Assembly (NCBI RefSeq): GCF_901000735.1
Contig: NC_081549.1
Location: forward strand, 22,745,850-22,809,849
Source of the DNA: Corylus avellana
Taxonomy: Eukaryota; Streptophyta; Magnoliopsida; Fagales; Betulaceae
Reading direction: 5' to 3'
Length of the DNA: 64,000 bases
Shown here piece after piece: positions 10,126 to 22,699 of the stretch. Under the pieces are notes generated by a model. It saw only the letters and a list, made by a program, of their open reading frames with translations, searched no databases and had not been told where the DNA came from. The position numbers and the translations under genes were made by a program. The stretch's first letter is position 1. Each line of letters begins with the position of its first letter.

Positions 10126-13100
10126 TCATTTGATCGATATATGTAATCATATATTATACTTGGCTACTTGCACGATCACTTCCTTACATGCTTTGGACGC
10201 TCGTGTAAATATTAATTACCTCAAAATATTATAACACTACTTTTGTCGGGGAAAAAAAAGTTCACATGGTCCGGTGGAAAAGGCCAAAGTAACCACGTAT
10301 TTAATGCGTGTGTGGGAGAATGATTCCCATGAGTTTAGATTGTACCTTTGATTCCAACCACCTTATATCAAATGATTATGTTCTCTCTTTTAGAATAACA
10401 AGTGAAAAAAGCACAAGCTATGATTGTTTAATTAGGGGAATTTTTTCGCGGATGGTGCAACGAAGAAACAGCCTAGCATAAGAACCCTCTAATGGAGCAA
10501 ATCAACACTATTCCTGTGCGGGGAAAATCATGTGACTTCCCTTCCTTTCTCCCTCAACTTGCACTCCTCTACTTAACATGTAATATCATTCGAAAAATAG
10601 ACGGTTTGAAAACAATACTCTAGCAATCGACCGAAGTACAACTGCCGAACAACCCCCTTTCATTCATTTCAACTATATTTAAGAACTATATGACCAAGTT
10701 CAGTGGCAAATACACATAGAGGCGGGCAGGGGCACCCGCTCCTGGTAAATTTTTTTTAAAAAAATATTTTTACACCCAAATTGTCTACTAGCCCCTATAA
10801 AATAAACTCAAATTTCATATCTTTGACACTTTAGCCCCTATAAAACCTAGCCCAATCCAAATTTCGGCCCAAAAACTAGAATAAATTGAAAGAGACGGTG
10901 TTTTATACTACTTTTTACGGTTTTACCTATTATGCTACCACAAAATTTTTCTTTTGTGCTTGTTTATCATTGTTGGCTGCTACGACGCCGTGATTCTATT
11001 CTATGAAGTCTGTGATGAAAGTTCTCATGTCTGAGATAGCAATGAGTCGTTTTCCGCATGCCGCAATTTCATTATACTTTATTATTTTATTTCTGCCCCT
11101 ACTAAGATAAATTTCTGGATCTACCACTGACCAAGTTGTCTGTTTACTTTCGAAAGATGTTTGGATGGTACATTAGTTTCTTCCCTTTAAAAAGTCAAGG
11201 TTTCTCGTATTATATGACACTAAGAGACTACTGAAATAAGCCGTTGTAAGTGCAATATATATAATATTATACAATATTGTTTGGTAATGGAGTACTGTAT
11301 TTTACATATAAGTTATATAACTCTAAAATAAATAAACCGCTATGAGTGGTCTAAGTCAAGAGATCGAAATTAGGCAAATTTCGTATTACAAATTGAATTA
11401 AATTAAGCTAGAATGTATGTATATTAATTAAGCACCGTAATTTGTCTTTTTTTTTTCAAAGATATCTAAGATAAAACTTTGTATGCGCAACTAACCACAT
11501 GATTATATTTTATCCTAACACACGAGCAAACCCAAAGCACTTGTCTTTAAGCCCCATCTAACCAACTCCCACTCAAATATATATAAAGCATGATGTGATT
11601 TACAATTGAGTAAACAGAGAAGGCATCCATAATTTATTTCATCTTTTATTGGATCCTCCCCAAACCCTCCCAAAAGAAATTAAAAAAAATTAAAAAAATT
11701 AAAAATTAAAATTTTCATTAACCATTAATTAACGTATAATGCTATCTCCACTAATTTACTCATTTCCTTTTCGGTGATTGACAAATTGACATTACATAAG
11801 ACAATAAAGTTAAATTGAAGCAGTAATCCGTTTGCTTAAAATATTACACAAGGATCCGGAACAGCATATATATATAGATATAGATATATAAGTTGATGTT
11901 TATCTTTCCGAATTGTTTCCATCTCCAAATGCACCATTTCCCTTCCCGTCCTTCTCCTCTGCAATAAAACTTCCACTGCCATGGCCGAGGAGAGACAGAC
12001 CAACAACTTCCCCCAACAAGGTTTGTGAGCTTTGTAAAGATTAAGGTTTGGATTATTTTATATTTTTTAGAAACTTTAAGGAACAAAATAAAATAAAAAA
12101 ATCTCTCGGTATACGTAATCATATACGTACATCATATATATATATAGCTTTATACATAAAGTTAGATGTGTATATATATATATATATATAGAGAAGCTCG
12201 GATTTCTTCCTAAAGTTATCGTCTGTGTTTGTTTGTCAAATCAGTTGTTTAATCTCGGAGTCTCGCGCGGCTCCCATTGGGCAACCCATCTCTGGAAGTG
12301 GTCCGGTTTTTCGTACTTTTTTAGGTTTGTTTTTCTGGTACAACATGTGCGCCACTACTGAATCTCGAGGAGTTATAAATGACGACACTTTGATTTCCAA
12401 GGAGGGAGGCTGCAATGAGGACGCAATGAGAGAGAGAAGCGAAGGCAGATTTGCAAGTGGGTTTCTCCGACGGCAGCTACCGCTTTGTGGGCTTCTCCGA
12501 ACGCTGCCGCTCAGCGAGGTAACTCTCTCGATCTTCATCTCTCTAACACACACAACACACACACTAGGAAGCCAAAATATCATGCATGGTTTATGAGAGT
12601 TTAGAAGAATACTCTTTGAATACGATATTTTCTTCCCTAAGTGAATGCTTTTGACTTTTGCTTTCTGTTTTGAAATGGGAATATATAAAACATAAACTAC
12701 AAAACCCAAAACAACTTTTTCTTCCACATCCTTCTTATATAATGTGAGTCATGAGCATGTGTATGGATTTGGTTTATCATGATCAATTTGTTATTCGGAT
12801 TATTAGTAATTCAGTCAGTAAATTTGATGGTTTACTCGAGACCAGTTTATATATATAAATTTATCGAAGACCTTTTTATATTTGCTATTCGAACTGTTTA
12901 CCATCATAATAATAAAATTAATGAAAATATTTATCCATATGTAGCTCCACTATTGATTGTATTGTTTTTTAGTCTGAATTCTTGTGATTATCTATTTTCG
13001 TCCAAATAATAATTACTATAAGTGCTTCTTTTCTTTCTTTATGTTTTTGTAGTTTTGATTATGATTATTGGACACCAAAGTTTTACAATGGACCTCCTTG

Positions 13101-14100
13101 GCTTTCGGATTCAATCTCGAGCATATTTATTATACAAGAAAAAAAAATAATAAATAAAAGAGTGGCTAGAAATAGATGCTCTATTTCCTTACATATGTAA
13201 AACACTTATATATATACGTCGTCTTTTTCTTTTTCTTTCTTCGTTAAATTAAGTGAGAGGAAGGGTGATGGTCCCGCTGGTTGAATACTTACTTTACATT
13301 GTCAATCAAAAAAAAAAAAAAATCATTATCAAATTCATCAAAATGTGGTAGGAAAAAGTTTTCCTTTCTTGATTAGAAGAATTTTCTTTAATTCATTCTA
13401 TTTAATTAATGTGTTCTTAAAGTATGTGATCTTCATATTCTTTTCTAATTTCGTACATACATTTTTTTAAAAAAAAGTGAGAATATGTGCTATATATATA
13501 TATATATGTGCTAATTTAATACGTGCTCATGTAAGTTTACTTCCTTTTGCTATCCATTAGTTGTTGTTAGAAACTGAAATCAAGAAATCTTGTTTCGAAC
13601 TCTCCAAGTTATATATATATATATATATATATATATGAATACTGATCACTCTTATTACAAGATATGCTAAAATCTACACTATTTAATTAAAAATAAAAAT
13701 TTGAGAAAATCCACACAGTACTACGTAGGATACTGTCAGAATTATAAAAAGATCTTAATAGTACGTATCAAGATATTTTAGAATAATATTATATAAATTC
13801 AAAACCTTCCAACTTGAGGGAGAGTTAAAATAAGGAAATAATCTTACAACAAAAAAAAGAAAATAATAATAAGGAAATAATAATGATACTGCCGTGATAT
13901 TCTTCATCTGACATTATTGGTTGTGCTTTGACCTTTTCAGTAAAGACAACTAATGGTTCTTTTTTTTTTTTTTAGAGACAACTAATGGTTAAGTAGCTAT
14001 CAAAGCCACTAACATCTTCCATAAATATTCAAAAGAATCATACTTCTTTAGTTCCTTAAACCAATTTCAAACAATAAAAATATAAATAAAGAAAATTAAG
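10126..14100. other. Intergenic, no convincing gene
   Basis: AT-rich DNA with TA microsatellites near 12134-12190, 13492-13506 and 13610-13635. A moderately GC-rich island at about 12240-12520 has an open frame on each strand; the plus frame reaches a possible splice donor (GAG|GTAACT at about 12520), and it contains a rough 27-base tandem duplication. I do not recognise a protein there. Another short GC-rich stretch at 11925-12020 might be a gene scrap. Confidence 0.5.
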
Positions 14101-14104
14101 GGTG

Positions 14105-14480
14105 GGGCCGCATGGGCATTTCCATTTTTGCTAGAGTATATAATTTTTTATACGATCTGCAAACCTAACATAAATTCAACACGGATTAGAATTAAAGAGT
14201 CTGACCCGTTAATAAAATAGGTCAAGTTATGATCATTCTTGATATGACCCGAACTCAACACGCAATATTTAGGGCTGCAATTTTTGACATGATCCCAAAT
14301 CCAACACGAAATTAGTCGGTTAAGATAAAATGGTTTAATCCGTTAATAAAGTAGGTCTATTTAGGATTGATCAATCTATATAATTGTATATTCATTCATA
14401 GAAGACCCGACATTTAAGCCAAACTATTTTTTACACGGACCTAATACGAAACCCAAACCATACAAAATATAATTTGTTAT
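14105..14480. mobile_element. hAT-like MITE fragments
   Basis: The sequence contains 'agggctgcaatttttgacatg' (14271 onward, a diverged AGGGGTGGCAA terminus) and repeated 'gacccgttaataaa', 'aacacgaaatta' and 'gacccgaac' words. These are typical of a very common plant hAT MITE group with CGGGTC/GACCCG subterminal motifs. At least two partial copies seem nested; the outer edges are not clear. Confidence 0.5.
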
Positions 14481-14867
14481 TCCTAATTTTGGCCAAATTT
14501 TTGTTGAGAAGCGAATATATATATATGGTACAATGTTGGGTACTTTACCAAGTTGTCACACTTATTTGCGCTTCACTGCTCAGCAACTTGCTTTGTGTAA
14601 CCTTTTCAGATAAACTCAACTTGCCCTTGTACAGTTGTACTTAATAGGGAAAAGTACAAATTTCTTCTTTTAGAGCAAATCGTGTGGGTGTTGCGACATG
14701 GGACCTACATATGTAAGCCACCAAGCTTGTTGGCAGCTTTGGTCTTTCCATGCTCTCACCTCACACGGGGCTTGCTTGTTCTGCCGGCGCTTATTTAAGC
14801 GTGCATTCCGGTGTATCGGAAAATGTTTGAATCTTACACTTTTTATTATAAGAAATTTGTAATCACG

Positions 14868-15010
14868 ATGTATTTGGACACGTTTCTAATGAAAGCCACG
14901 CATTCTGTATTTGTACTGAACTTGTGCACACCCTTGCTGCTTAGTGAACATATGCACTAGTACTATGTATTTGTACACGTTACTAATTGAGCCACGCGTT
15001 ATGTATTTTG
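14868..15010. repeat. Diverged tandem repeat, 97-base period
   Basis: The block at 14868-14912 ('atgtatttggacacgtttct' then 'aatgaaagccacgc') recurs at 14965-15008 with about nine differences. The pair lies just upstream of the MATE gene, so each copy could carry a promoter element, but no function is shown. Confidence 0.6.
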
Positions 15011-15150
15011 GGCTGTCAAATTCCTTCGAACCAAACTCAATAAACTGAAAAAAGAAAAACTCTTGTGATTTCTTGTTCCTAGAAAAAAAAGCATTAATCT
15101 AATTAAAGTTTCTTAATTATGGAAATATTGTTTGGCCTGTTCTTAATGGT

Positions 15151-16599
15151 TTGCAATTTTCGTTCAACATTAACAATGTCGATCTATGTATGCAGATGGG
15201 AGAAGAAGTACAAGCATTGGGGAAGATTGCAGGGCCCATCGTGATGACAACATTGCTTATATATTCGAGGTCCATTATTTCCATGCTCTTCTTGGGTCGT
15301 CTTGGAAAAGCAGAGCTAGCCGGAGGCTCACTGGCGATTGGGTTCGGAAACATTACCGGCAACTCAATTCTCAGGGGACTGTCGACGGGGATGGACCCAA
15401 TCTGCTGCCAAGCATATGGAGCCAAGAGATGGTCGGTGCTGAGCCAAACCTTTCAGAAAACGCTGTGTCTCCTCCTGCTTGTTTCCATACCAATTTCACT
15501 CTTGTGGCTTAACATTGATCCAATCTTTCAATGGTTAGGTCAGGACCCAGACATCACAAAAGTTGCCAAGGTTTACATGGCTTTCTCCATTCCTGAATTG
15601 CTAGCTCAAGCTCATCTCTACCCACTAAGGAGCTTCTTAAGAACCCAGGGCTTAACCACCCCACTGACAATGGCTGCCACCGTCGCCGCCATCCTTCACC
15701 TTCCGGTTAACTACTTCTTCGTCACCTACTTGAAATTAGGTGTCAAAGGTATTGCACTGGGTTTTGCTTTTAACACTTTAAACTTAAATCTGGGCTTGAT
15801 AATATATCTGGCTTTATCAAAAAAACCGCTAAAACCTTGGCATGGGGCTACAATCATCTCCCCCTTTCAAGGCTGGGGGCCATTGCTGAGTTTAGCACTG
15901 CCCAGTGCCGTTTCTGTGTGCTTGGAGTGGTGGTGGTATGAAATAATGCTGTTTCTCTGCGGATTGTTTAGTAATCCGCAGGCTAGTTTGGCGGCAATGG
16001 GCATCCTTATTCAGACAACAGGCTTGCTGTACATCGTTCCAATCTCTTTAAGCGCAGGCTTGACAACCCGCGTCGGCCACGCCTTGGGCGCTGGTCAGCC
16101 AACCCGTGCGCAATGGACATCAATCATTGGACTTACCATCGCATTTGCTTTTGGGCTCGCGGCCTTCATCTTCATGACAGCGTTGAGATCAGTGTGGGGG
16201 AAGTTGTTCACAGACGAATCACTCATTCTCGATTTGGTTTCTGCTGCTCTTCCTGTACTGGGTTTATGCGAACTCGGCAACTCTCCCCAAACAGCTGCGT
16301 GCGGGGTTTTAACCGGCACAGCGCGTCCTAAACTGGGCGCCCGGATAAATTTGTGTGCATTTTACATCGTTGGATTGCCGGTGGTCATTCTCACTGCTTT
16401 CGTTTTCAAGATTGGGTTCCTTGGTATATGGTTTGGGCTGCTAGCAGCGCAGTTTGCGTGTTTGTTTATGATGGGTTACACATTGTTTCAAACAGATTGG
16501 AAGCACCAAAGTAAAAGGGCTGAGGAGCTGACTCGTGCTGCAGAATTGAAGGCAGAGAAGGATGATTTGGAAAGCGGCCTACTGACTACTGATCTATGA
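15151..16599 (+). CDS. MATE/DETOXIFICATION family efflux transporter
   Basis: Multidrug and toxic compound extrusion protein, 482 residues from the first ATG, with about twelve predicted membrane helices in two halves. Family marks include LFLGRLGKAELAGGSLAIGF (about residues 47-66), GMDPICCQAYGAKR, LRSFLRTQG, a central LEWWWYE, LSAGLTTRVGHALGAG and GTARPKLGA. The half of the family with these words comprises the DTX49/DTX54-like members, which export organic compounds or ions by cation antiport at plasma or internal membranes; the substrate cannot be read. The start is uncertain. The ATG at residue 16 (15196) directly follows TATGCAG, a good splice acceptor, and the 15 residues before it do not resemble the family, so translation may begin at 15196 or in an upstream exon. 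The C-terminal tail is charged. Coding sequence is otherwise one uninterrupted exon, as in many members. Confidence 0.9.
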   Translation: MQFSFNINNVDLCMQMGEEVQALGKIAGPIVMTTLLIYSRSIISMLFLGRLGKAELAGGSLAIGFGNITGNSILRGLSTGMDPICCQAYGAKRWSVLSQTFQKTLCLLLLVSIPISLLWLNIDPIFQWLGQDPDITKVAKVYMAFSIPELLAQAHLYPLRSFLRTQGLTTPLTMAATVAAILHLPVNYFFVTYLKLGVKGIALGFAFNTLNLNLGLIIYLALSKKPLKPWHGATIISPFQGWGPLLSLALPSAVSVCLEWWWYEIMLFLCGLFSNPQASLAAMGILIQTTGLLYIVPISLSAGLTTRVGHALGAGQPTRAQWTSIIGLTIAFAFGLAAFIFMTALRSVWGKLFTDESLILDLVSAALPVLGLCELGNSPQTAACGVLTGTARPKLGARINLCAFYIVGLPVVILTAFVFKIGFLGIWFGLLAAQFACLFMMGYTLFQTDWKHQSKRAEELTRAAELKAEKDDLESGLLTTDL

Positions 16600-17439
16600 G
16601 TCTCAATGATAACATACGATACATAGCTGAGTACAAAATTATATACCTTGGCCAAGAAACTCAGGGTTATATACATTCTTGACATTGAACAGTAACCAAC
16701 AATTTAAACCCATCTGTTTTTGTATCATCAAAATTCAAATGCATCGTTAATTCCTTGTCTAGGAAACACATTCTTTGATCTCTTCTTCTTTGTATTATTG
16801 TATAAGCATCCTTTGATTTCTTTCCCTAATTTCTTCGAGCCTGCAAAGTCACGCTTTAGGACCCGAACTTCGGGCCCAAAAAAAGAAGCCCAAATATCTG
16901 TAAGCCCGACACCGACTCGAAACAACACATAGAGCAACTGCGACATTGCCAAACTGAATCCTAAGAGAGAGACAAAGCCGAGAGAAGAAGTTTGTTGAAT
17001 GCCACAGAAAAGTGGCTTTAATACAATATATAAATTAAATTAAAATTAAAGAGACTATAATAGAAGATTACGGAAGGAAAGATAGAAAATAGATTATGGG
17101 TAGTTTGGTTTTAAAGGCCTACATTTACCGCTAAAAAAAAAAGCTTAAATGACTACATTTTACTCTAATTTAACTCGATGATTTACAATACAAATACGAA
17201 AATTGGGGTGGGTAGGTATAGACAAAAAAAAAAAAAAAAAAAAAAGTGTTTCAAATCGTAATGCAAAACTACTAAGAAAAATTCACTTAATTTCTCTGAA
17301 TTTTTATCGCATTTGTAATTATTTTCCTGAACTTTAAAAACTTTATAATTTAGTGTATCCAATCTTAAAAAATTGAGAATATGACTCGTATAGTTAGAAT
17401 TTTGAATTAAATCTAGGAATTTGGGTATACAAGACACTG
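16600..17439. other. Intergenic, no convincing gene
   Basis: 3' flank of the MATE gene, then AT-rich sequence with a poly-A run at 17225-17245. A short stretch around 16850-16920 has 'gggccc' and 'gaagccc' words that resemble plant site-II promoter motifs, but no gene follows it. Confidence 0.5.
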
Positions 17440-17782
17440 AACTTGAAGGGGATTCACTGTTGGTGGTAAGAGCTATAAAAGATTATGATGCCCAATTTAA
17501 TTCTTATGGACATATTGTGGGAGATGTTAGAGTGGTTCTTTTCTGTGGAGTTGGAGAATTGGACATGTGATGCGGGATGCAAACTCTGCGGCTCATGAAT
17601 AAGCTAAGGTAGTGGGAATATTTGTTAATGATAAGATATGGATGGAAGAAATCCCTACTTGTATTGTTGATATTGTTAGTCTAAAGCAGTTGGCTCTTTC
17701 ATTTTAGAGGCATGGGGCTCTAGTTGTCTTATTACTTATTTTAATGAGATCAGAGATGAATTTTTTTCCAAAAAAAAAAAAG
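17440..17782 (+). pseudogene. 5'-truncated LINE (L1) fragment, RNase H end
   Basis: Translation gives two pieces of the RNase H domain found at the C-terminus of plant L1 reverse transcriptase proteins. First comes ELEGDSLLVVRAIKDYDAQF in frame from 17440. After a +1 shift near 17563 comes HVMRDANSAAHE, then a stop codon, then AKVVGIFVNDKIWMEEIP. A TAG closes the frame at 17704-17706, and an A-rich tail follows at about 17769-17785. The fragment is broken by at least one frameshift and one in-frame stop, and it is truncated at its 5' end, as is usual for dead LINE copies. Confidence 0.75.
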
Positions 17783-18949
17783 AAAAGGAGACAAAAGTCC
17801 TTTCCCCTTCACAGTCACTTACAAAGGAAGTGAGAGATGGTCTCACCAAAAAGAGAAAGAGAAAAAGCCCTCTTCTCGCATCGAAGAAGTGGGAGCTTCT
17901 CCCAGTGGAAAGCAAGCAAGCTTCTCTCTTCTTTAATGGGATCAGATTGAATAATCCCATTACCCCCGTTCATCTAAAACCAGCACTAACGTATAAAGTA
18001 CTCCCACCTTATATATAAATATTCTCTGGTGACTTTCTAGTTTCTACCTTAACCACAAACCCCGGCTCTAGCCACTTCGGCTGCAAGCTAGCTTCGCATT
18101 CCTTGCTAGGCAGCCAAAAGTGGGAACCAACGTGGGTCCCCACGACCCAGTTTGATTCAGGGACCCAATTACCTTATATATATAAAATAATAATAAAAAT
18201 ATATTTTTTTAATTTTTTAATAAACTTTTGGGCCTGTTTTTTCCTGAAAAAACCATGCAAGTAGACTTAATTTACTAATAAACAAAGGCCCACGTTTGTG
18301 TGAATCGAAGATGGTCACATCAGACCAGAAGTAGGTATCTGATCGTTTGCCGACATGTCTTCCACTAGATAGCAGCCCCCCGGGCGAGCGACTCCTTTAT
18401 AGACCCTCAAAAGTTAGGCGCGGGCTTAGTCGCTTCCGAAGCAACCATAATTTTATTTTTTTTAAAAAAAAAAAGGCAACGACCTTATCCCACCCCAATG
18501 GGAGAGCCACATGATTAAAAACTATCCTCAATTATTGCTGCACACGTGGCTTTTACAATTAATAACGGATAATTTGCAGATTTGTCGTGGTTGAATGACT
18601 GAATCAGTTGATGGTTAATGGTTTGGACAATTATCATCAATTATTATTGCTGTTTTGCTTGCTTCACGTGAGACTCACGTGATTACTCTTTACGGAGTCC
18701 AGACGAGTCCTGTCCAATAGTAGCATGGCTCGGAAGGAGCTTAGCCACATGCAGAGCCCAATAGAGAAAGCAAGGTGTTGGGCTCAGACCAGTTTGGCAC
18801 TTACGCTACTCCCAAGCCATGAGGCTGCCGACTGCCGACTGCGGAGCATCAAGTACATATCGGCCGGCACGACCACCGAAGCGATAACTGTTCACTCCTC
18901 CTTTGCGTGGCTGTATTTGCTAAGAGGTTGGGCCTGACAAAGACCTCAA

Positions 18950-19405
18950 TTCCAAAAAAAAATTTCTTAAAATTAATTTTAATATTTTTATTTTTTTACA
19001 TTACATCAATCAATTTTTATTATTATTTAAATTAAAAAATTATTACAAAACAAAATTTTTCACTTTTTTATATAAAATATATATTTTTTTTTTTCTCTCA
19101 TATCAATCAAATCTGCTATAGTAACGTTTCACTCTCTTTTCCCATTCCTTTGCCACAGCTAGCTGTGTTTGGCAAATGGCCAGATCAGACCGGACCTAAA
19201 ATAAAATAAAAAAATTTCTCAAAATCAACTCCAATATTTTTATTTTTTATATTACATAAATTACTTTTTATTACTATTCAAATAAAAAAAATACTACAAG
19301 ACAAATTTTTTCACTTTTTTATACAAAATATTTTTACTTTTTTCTTTCATATCAATCAAATCTTCCACTCTCTTTTTCATTCCATTGTCTTTTGTCAAAC
19401 ACAGA
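18950..19405. repeat. AT-rich element in two tandem copies
   Basis: Two diverged copies, about 18950-19195 and 19196-19405. Each reads through 'atatttttatttttt', 'acattacat', 'tttttattactattcaaat', 'ttcacttttttata' and 'catatcaatcaaatct' in the same order. A third relative is at about 53820-54000. The family name is not known to me. Confidence 0.65.
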
Positions 19406-20993
19406 AACACTATTTCCTTTCCTTTTTTAAGTCACAACTCAGAATCCCTTCCAACCTTCAGACCAAAGCTAAAGGTAGAAGGGTGAAAATAAATAGCACG
19501 TCGGCAATTTTTTTTTTTTTTGCATTAAAATATTAAAATAAAATTTCCTTCCTGGCGTGCTGAGCACGCCGCATGCTCTGAATCACGGCTCAAAGGTAGA
19601 AACACCTAGGAAGAAGTGCTTGCTAGTTTTTAAACATTTGAATTGCGGAATATGATATATATTGAATTATCCCAAGTTTTCTTTTTTTTTTTCAACTTCA
19701 AAACTTTTGAAATAAATAACAATATCAAACATATTATCATGTAATTATCCACTATAAATATGTTATTACCAAATTATAAGACATTTATGTGCCAATAATA
19801 TGTTGCTCCCCTAATGGTTAATCTTAAACTAATTATGAAATGTCATGTAATGGTATGCTCACTTATTTTCACTAGCTAATATAAAAGGACAAAACTTTTT
19901 AGTATAAACTGTCATTTTCAACTTACACACGATTAAAAGTATAAAACGTTAGTAGAAGAATATGATTCAAAAAAAAAAAAAGGCCCTACGATATAAAAAG
20001 ACGGCCGTCGGCTCATGGTGGAGGAACATATCAAAAGCTATATACGAATATGATGGATCAATAGAAATTTCAAAGCTAAAAGTTTGGGGACAATTTCGAA
20101 AAAAGAAACATAAATAATATTTAATAAAATAAAATAGGTAGCATTCAAAGTTGCACAAACATGAAACATGCCCTAGACTGAGCCAATTATATAAGTTTTC
20201 AATTTCCAAAACTAGAAAATCAAAAGTAATTGGGTTTCTTTTGTTTTTGTCATTTGAAGTTTACTTAACAATATGATTATATAGCCCTCCTCCTCTCACC
20301 CTTCCCCCTCTCCCCCTCCCCTTGTGCGCGTTTTTTCCTGATTTTCTTTGTTTTGTAGGTATTTTTGGGCCAGAAATCAGAAACTCTGGCCGCTACCGCC
20401 CGCCCTCCAAGGTCCTACTCCTCATTTTTCTTCCATCCACTCCACCACGTGCCTCTCCTCCACTTCGGTCGTTACTGATTTGCTGGCTGTGTTGCATGTT
20501 TTGTTTGTTTTGAATAATAGTTTTATCTTTAGATATGCTATCGTGAGCAATCTACGAGGAAAATGATGTAGTTTTCCGACCACTTTGGGTCAATGAGGAG
20601 TAGATCTAGTATTCTCAGGAGCAAATATGTGTTTTTATGGTTGTTTTTCTGTTGGGACTGAGTTTTCTCTGTTTTTTGTTGTCTGTATTTTTATTTGAAT
20701 AAGGATTGTCAAAACCTTTGGGTTGTGGATGTGATCCGTTTTCAGAGCGAGGAAGATGAGCTACCTATGCGTTGAGTTGAGCCTGTTTGGAATAGATTTG
20801 GTATTACAACTGAAAAGTAGTTATAGGTTAGCAGATATTGATGTCATAGATATGTCTTGAATGTTTGATTTTCATGTAAGTATCTATGATTTGTAACCTC
20901 GTAACTTCGGTTATGGTATTTTAGAGCTTTTTGCTCTGTGATGTAAAAGCGTTATGCTCGTAATCCTTCTTCAATAAGACTGTCATTTTTTTC

Positions 20994-20994
20994 A

Positions 20995-21040
<46 letters not shown>
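20994..21040. repeat. Compound TA/TG microsatellite
   Basis: About ten TA units pass directly into about fourteen TG units. It follows a polyadenylation-like 'cttcaataaga' at 20970, as at the ends of some retroposed sequences. Confidence 0.9.
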
Positions 21041-21044
<4 letters not shown>

Positions 21045-22699
21045 GCTAAAAGAAAATTAGTAATTATGAATAAATAATAATTTAAACATATACTTTAGTG
21101 GGAATATGTATATATCTCTTTTTTATGAAATCTCTTTAAGTGGGAATAGATAATATACTTGAAGGTCAAAAGAATAAGTGGATAATGTGCCCAGTATTAA
21201 TTTATAAGAGAAAAATATTAGATATTATAATTTTAAACAAGGCTTACTTGATACTTTCAAGTAATTATTAGATTAATTGTTATTAAAAACAGATTCGATA
21301 GTTGATTTAGAGTGCCACATTAACGTTTTTAAACAATTATAAAATAAAAATATAATATTTAACATAAAACTTTATAGAATTATTAGTACAATGTGTTACA
21401 ATATGAACTATGCCTTCTGACACAACGAGTGGTAACGTAACTTCAATTTCTTACAAACCGAAATGATAACAATTATCACTTTGACACTTTCAACAATTAT
21501 GTTGATGACATTTGTAAGTACACTTAATACTTATCACATCCTCGTTAAATAATTAGTTTGTACCATATAGACAGTCCATGTCACATTAATTGTAAAACAT
21601 TGTAGTATTATAAACATTTTTCCTGACACATTTTTGTTATGTTTTAGTTTTAAATTTTATTTTTGAGATATATATAAAGTCTTTGATGGTGAAGATGGTG
21701 ATGCTGCATTTATGGTGCTCGTCACACGTATCATCTGATTGTCAAAAGATTGACACCCAAGTCTTAATCGGATGGCGATGGAACTTCTAAGGTCACCACA
21801 AATGTATGCACTGTAATCTACGGAGACATCAGAAAAATCAGTGGACAGCTTATGAAATTGGAACACGACAATCAGCCCTGGATAGGTGGTCCCAATATTA
21901 ACCTACTCTCCAACTTTTCCACCTATGCGGTATGGTCACGTGGCAGAAGGCATACTTCTTCCTAAAAGTTGTGATATTTATTTATTTTCTTTCCAAAAAG
22001 CAAGAATTACTTTTTTTCTTTCTTTGAGTTTGGCGCCACCGGCTTTACTGTTCTTTTCTTTTACAAATTAATGCGAGTCACCTAACATTTATCATCATGT
22101 TAATTATTAAATAATTCTATTTATTTATCAAATTTTATGTCTAATTTTTTTTACCCATAAAGTCACTTTTGCAAATTTTCACGTCAATTTATACAAAAAG
22201 TTGCAATATTCTTTCTTGTTTCTTCTTTTTCTTTTTAAAATAAAAACATTAACAAATAATTGAAACAAAAAATACATAAAATTATTTTTACTTTTATATT
22301 ACTTCAAAACACTTTTTCCCAAAAAAAAATTCTCTTAAACCCATTAAAAAAAAACTAAGCTGAATCCTTTCTCTTAACATTAAAAAATATGTGTATTTGT
22401 GTGTATCTCCTTAAGCATTTGGTCTCTAGTTTTTCGGATTTGGCTTGAATGTTGTAAAAACAAGAAATACAAGAGAATTTTTGTAATGGTCTATATTAAA
22501 TTTTACTCACTCCGAGTTTCTTATAAAAAAGTTAGAATTAAATCAATTTAGTATAATTTTTTTATAGCACCTAAATCAAATCTGTTTTCGCAAAGCTGCA
22601 GTGCACTCCGGTGAAAATTAAAGTTGGGGCCCTCTTTTTTGGTTGTCCTTGCTCTCTATTACGTGTGTGTGTGTCTATACATATTACTAAGTTTGTTTT

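Larger units (their letters stand above)
17790..22690. other. Intergenic with repeats, no convincing gene
   Basis: Contains some moderately GC-rich stretches (18050-18430 and 18720-18930) with no recognisable protein, the AT-rich tandem element at 18950-19405, and a region at 20300-20990 that ends in 'cttcaataaga' before a TA/TG microsatellite and may be the 3' end of a retroposed transcript. The frames at 18725-18937, 20322-20566 and 21657-21866 (minus) are unrecognised. Confidence 0.5.

Noticed and set aside
12225..12727. Overlapping frames on both strands (123 and 163 codons)
   Set aside because: No recognisable protein on either strand. A possible splice donor near 12520 was noted, but there is no partner exon I can defend. 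In theory 'MCATTES...' could be a far upstream MATE exon, but a 2.7-kb intron and no family match make this weak.
18050..18930. GC-richer stretches that might be a gene
   Set aside because: Frames are short and unrecognised, with no splice structure that joins them.
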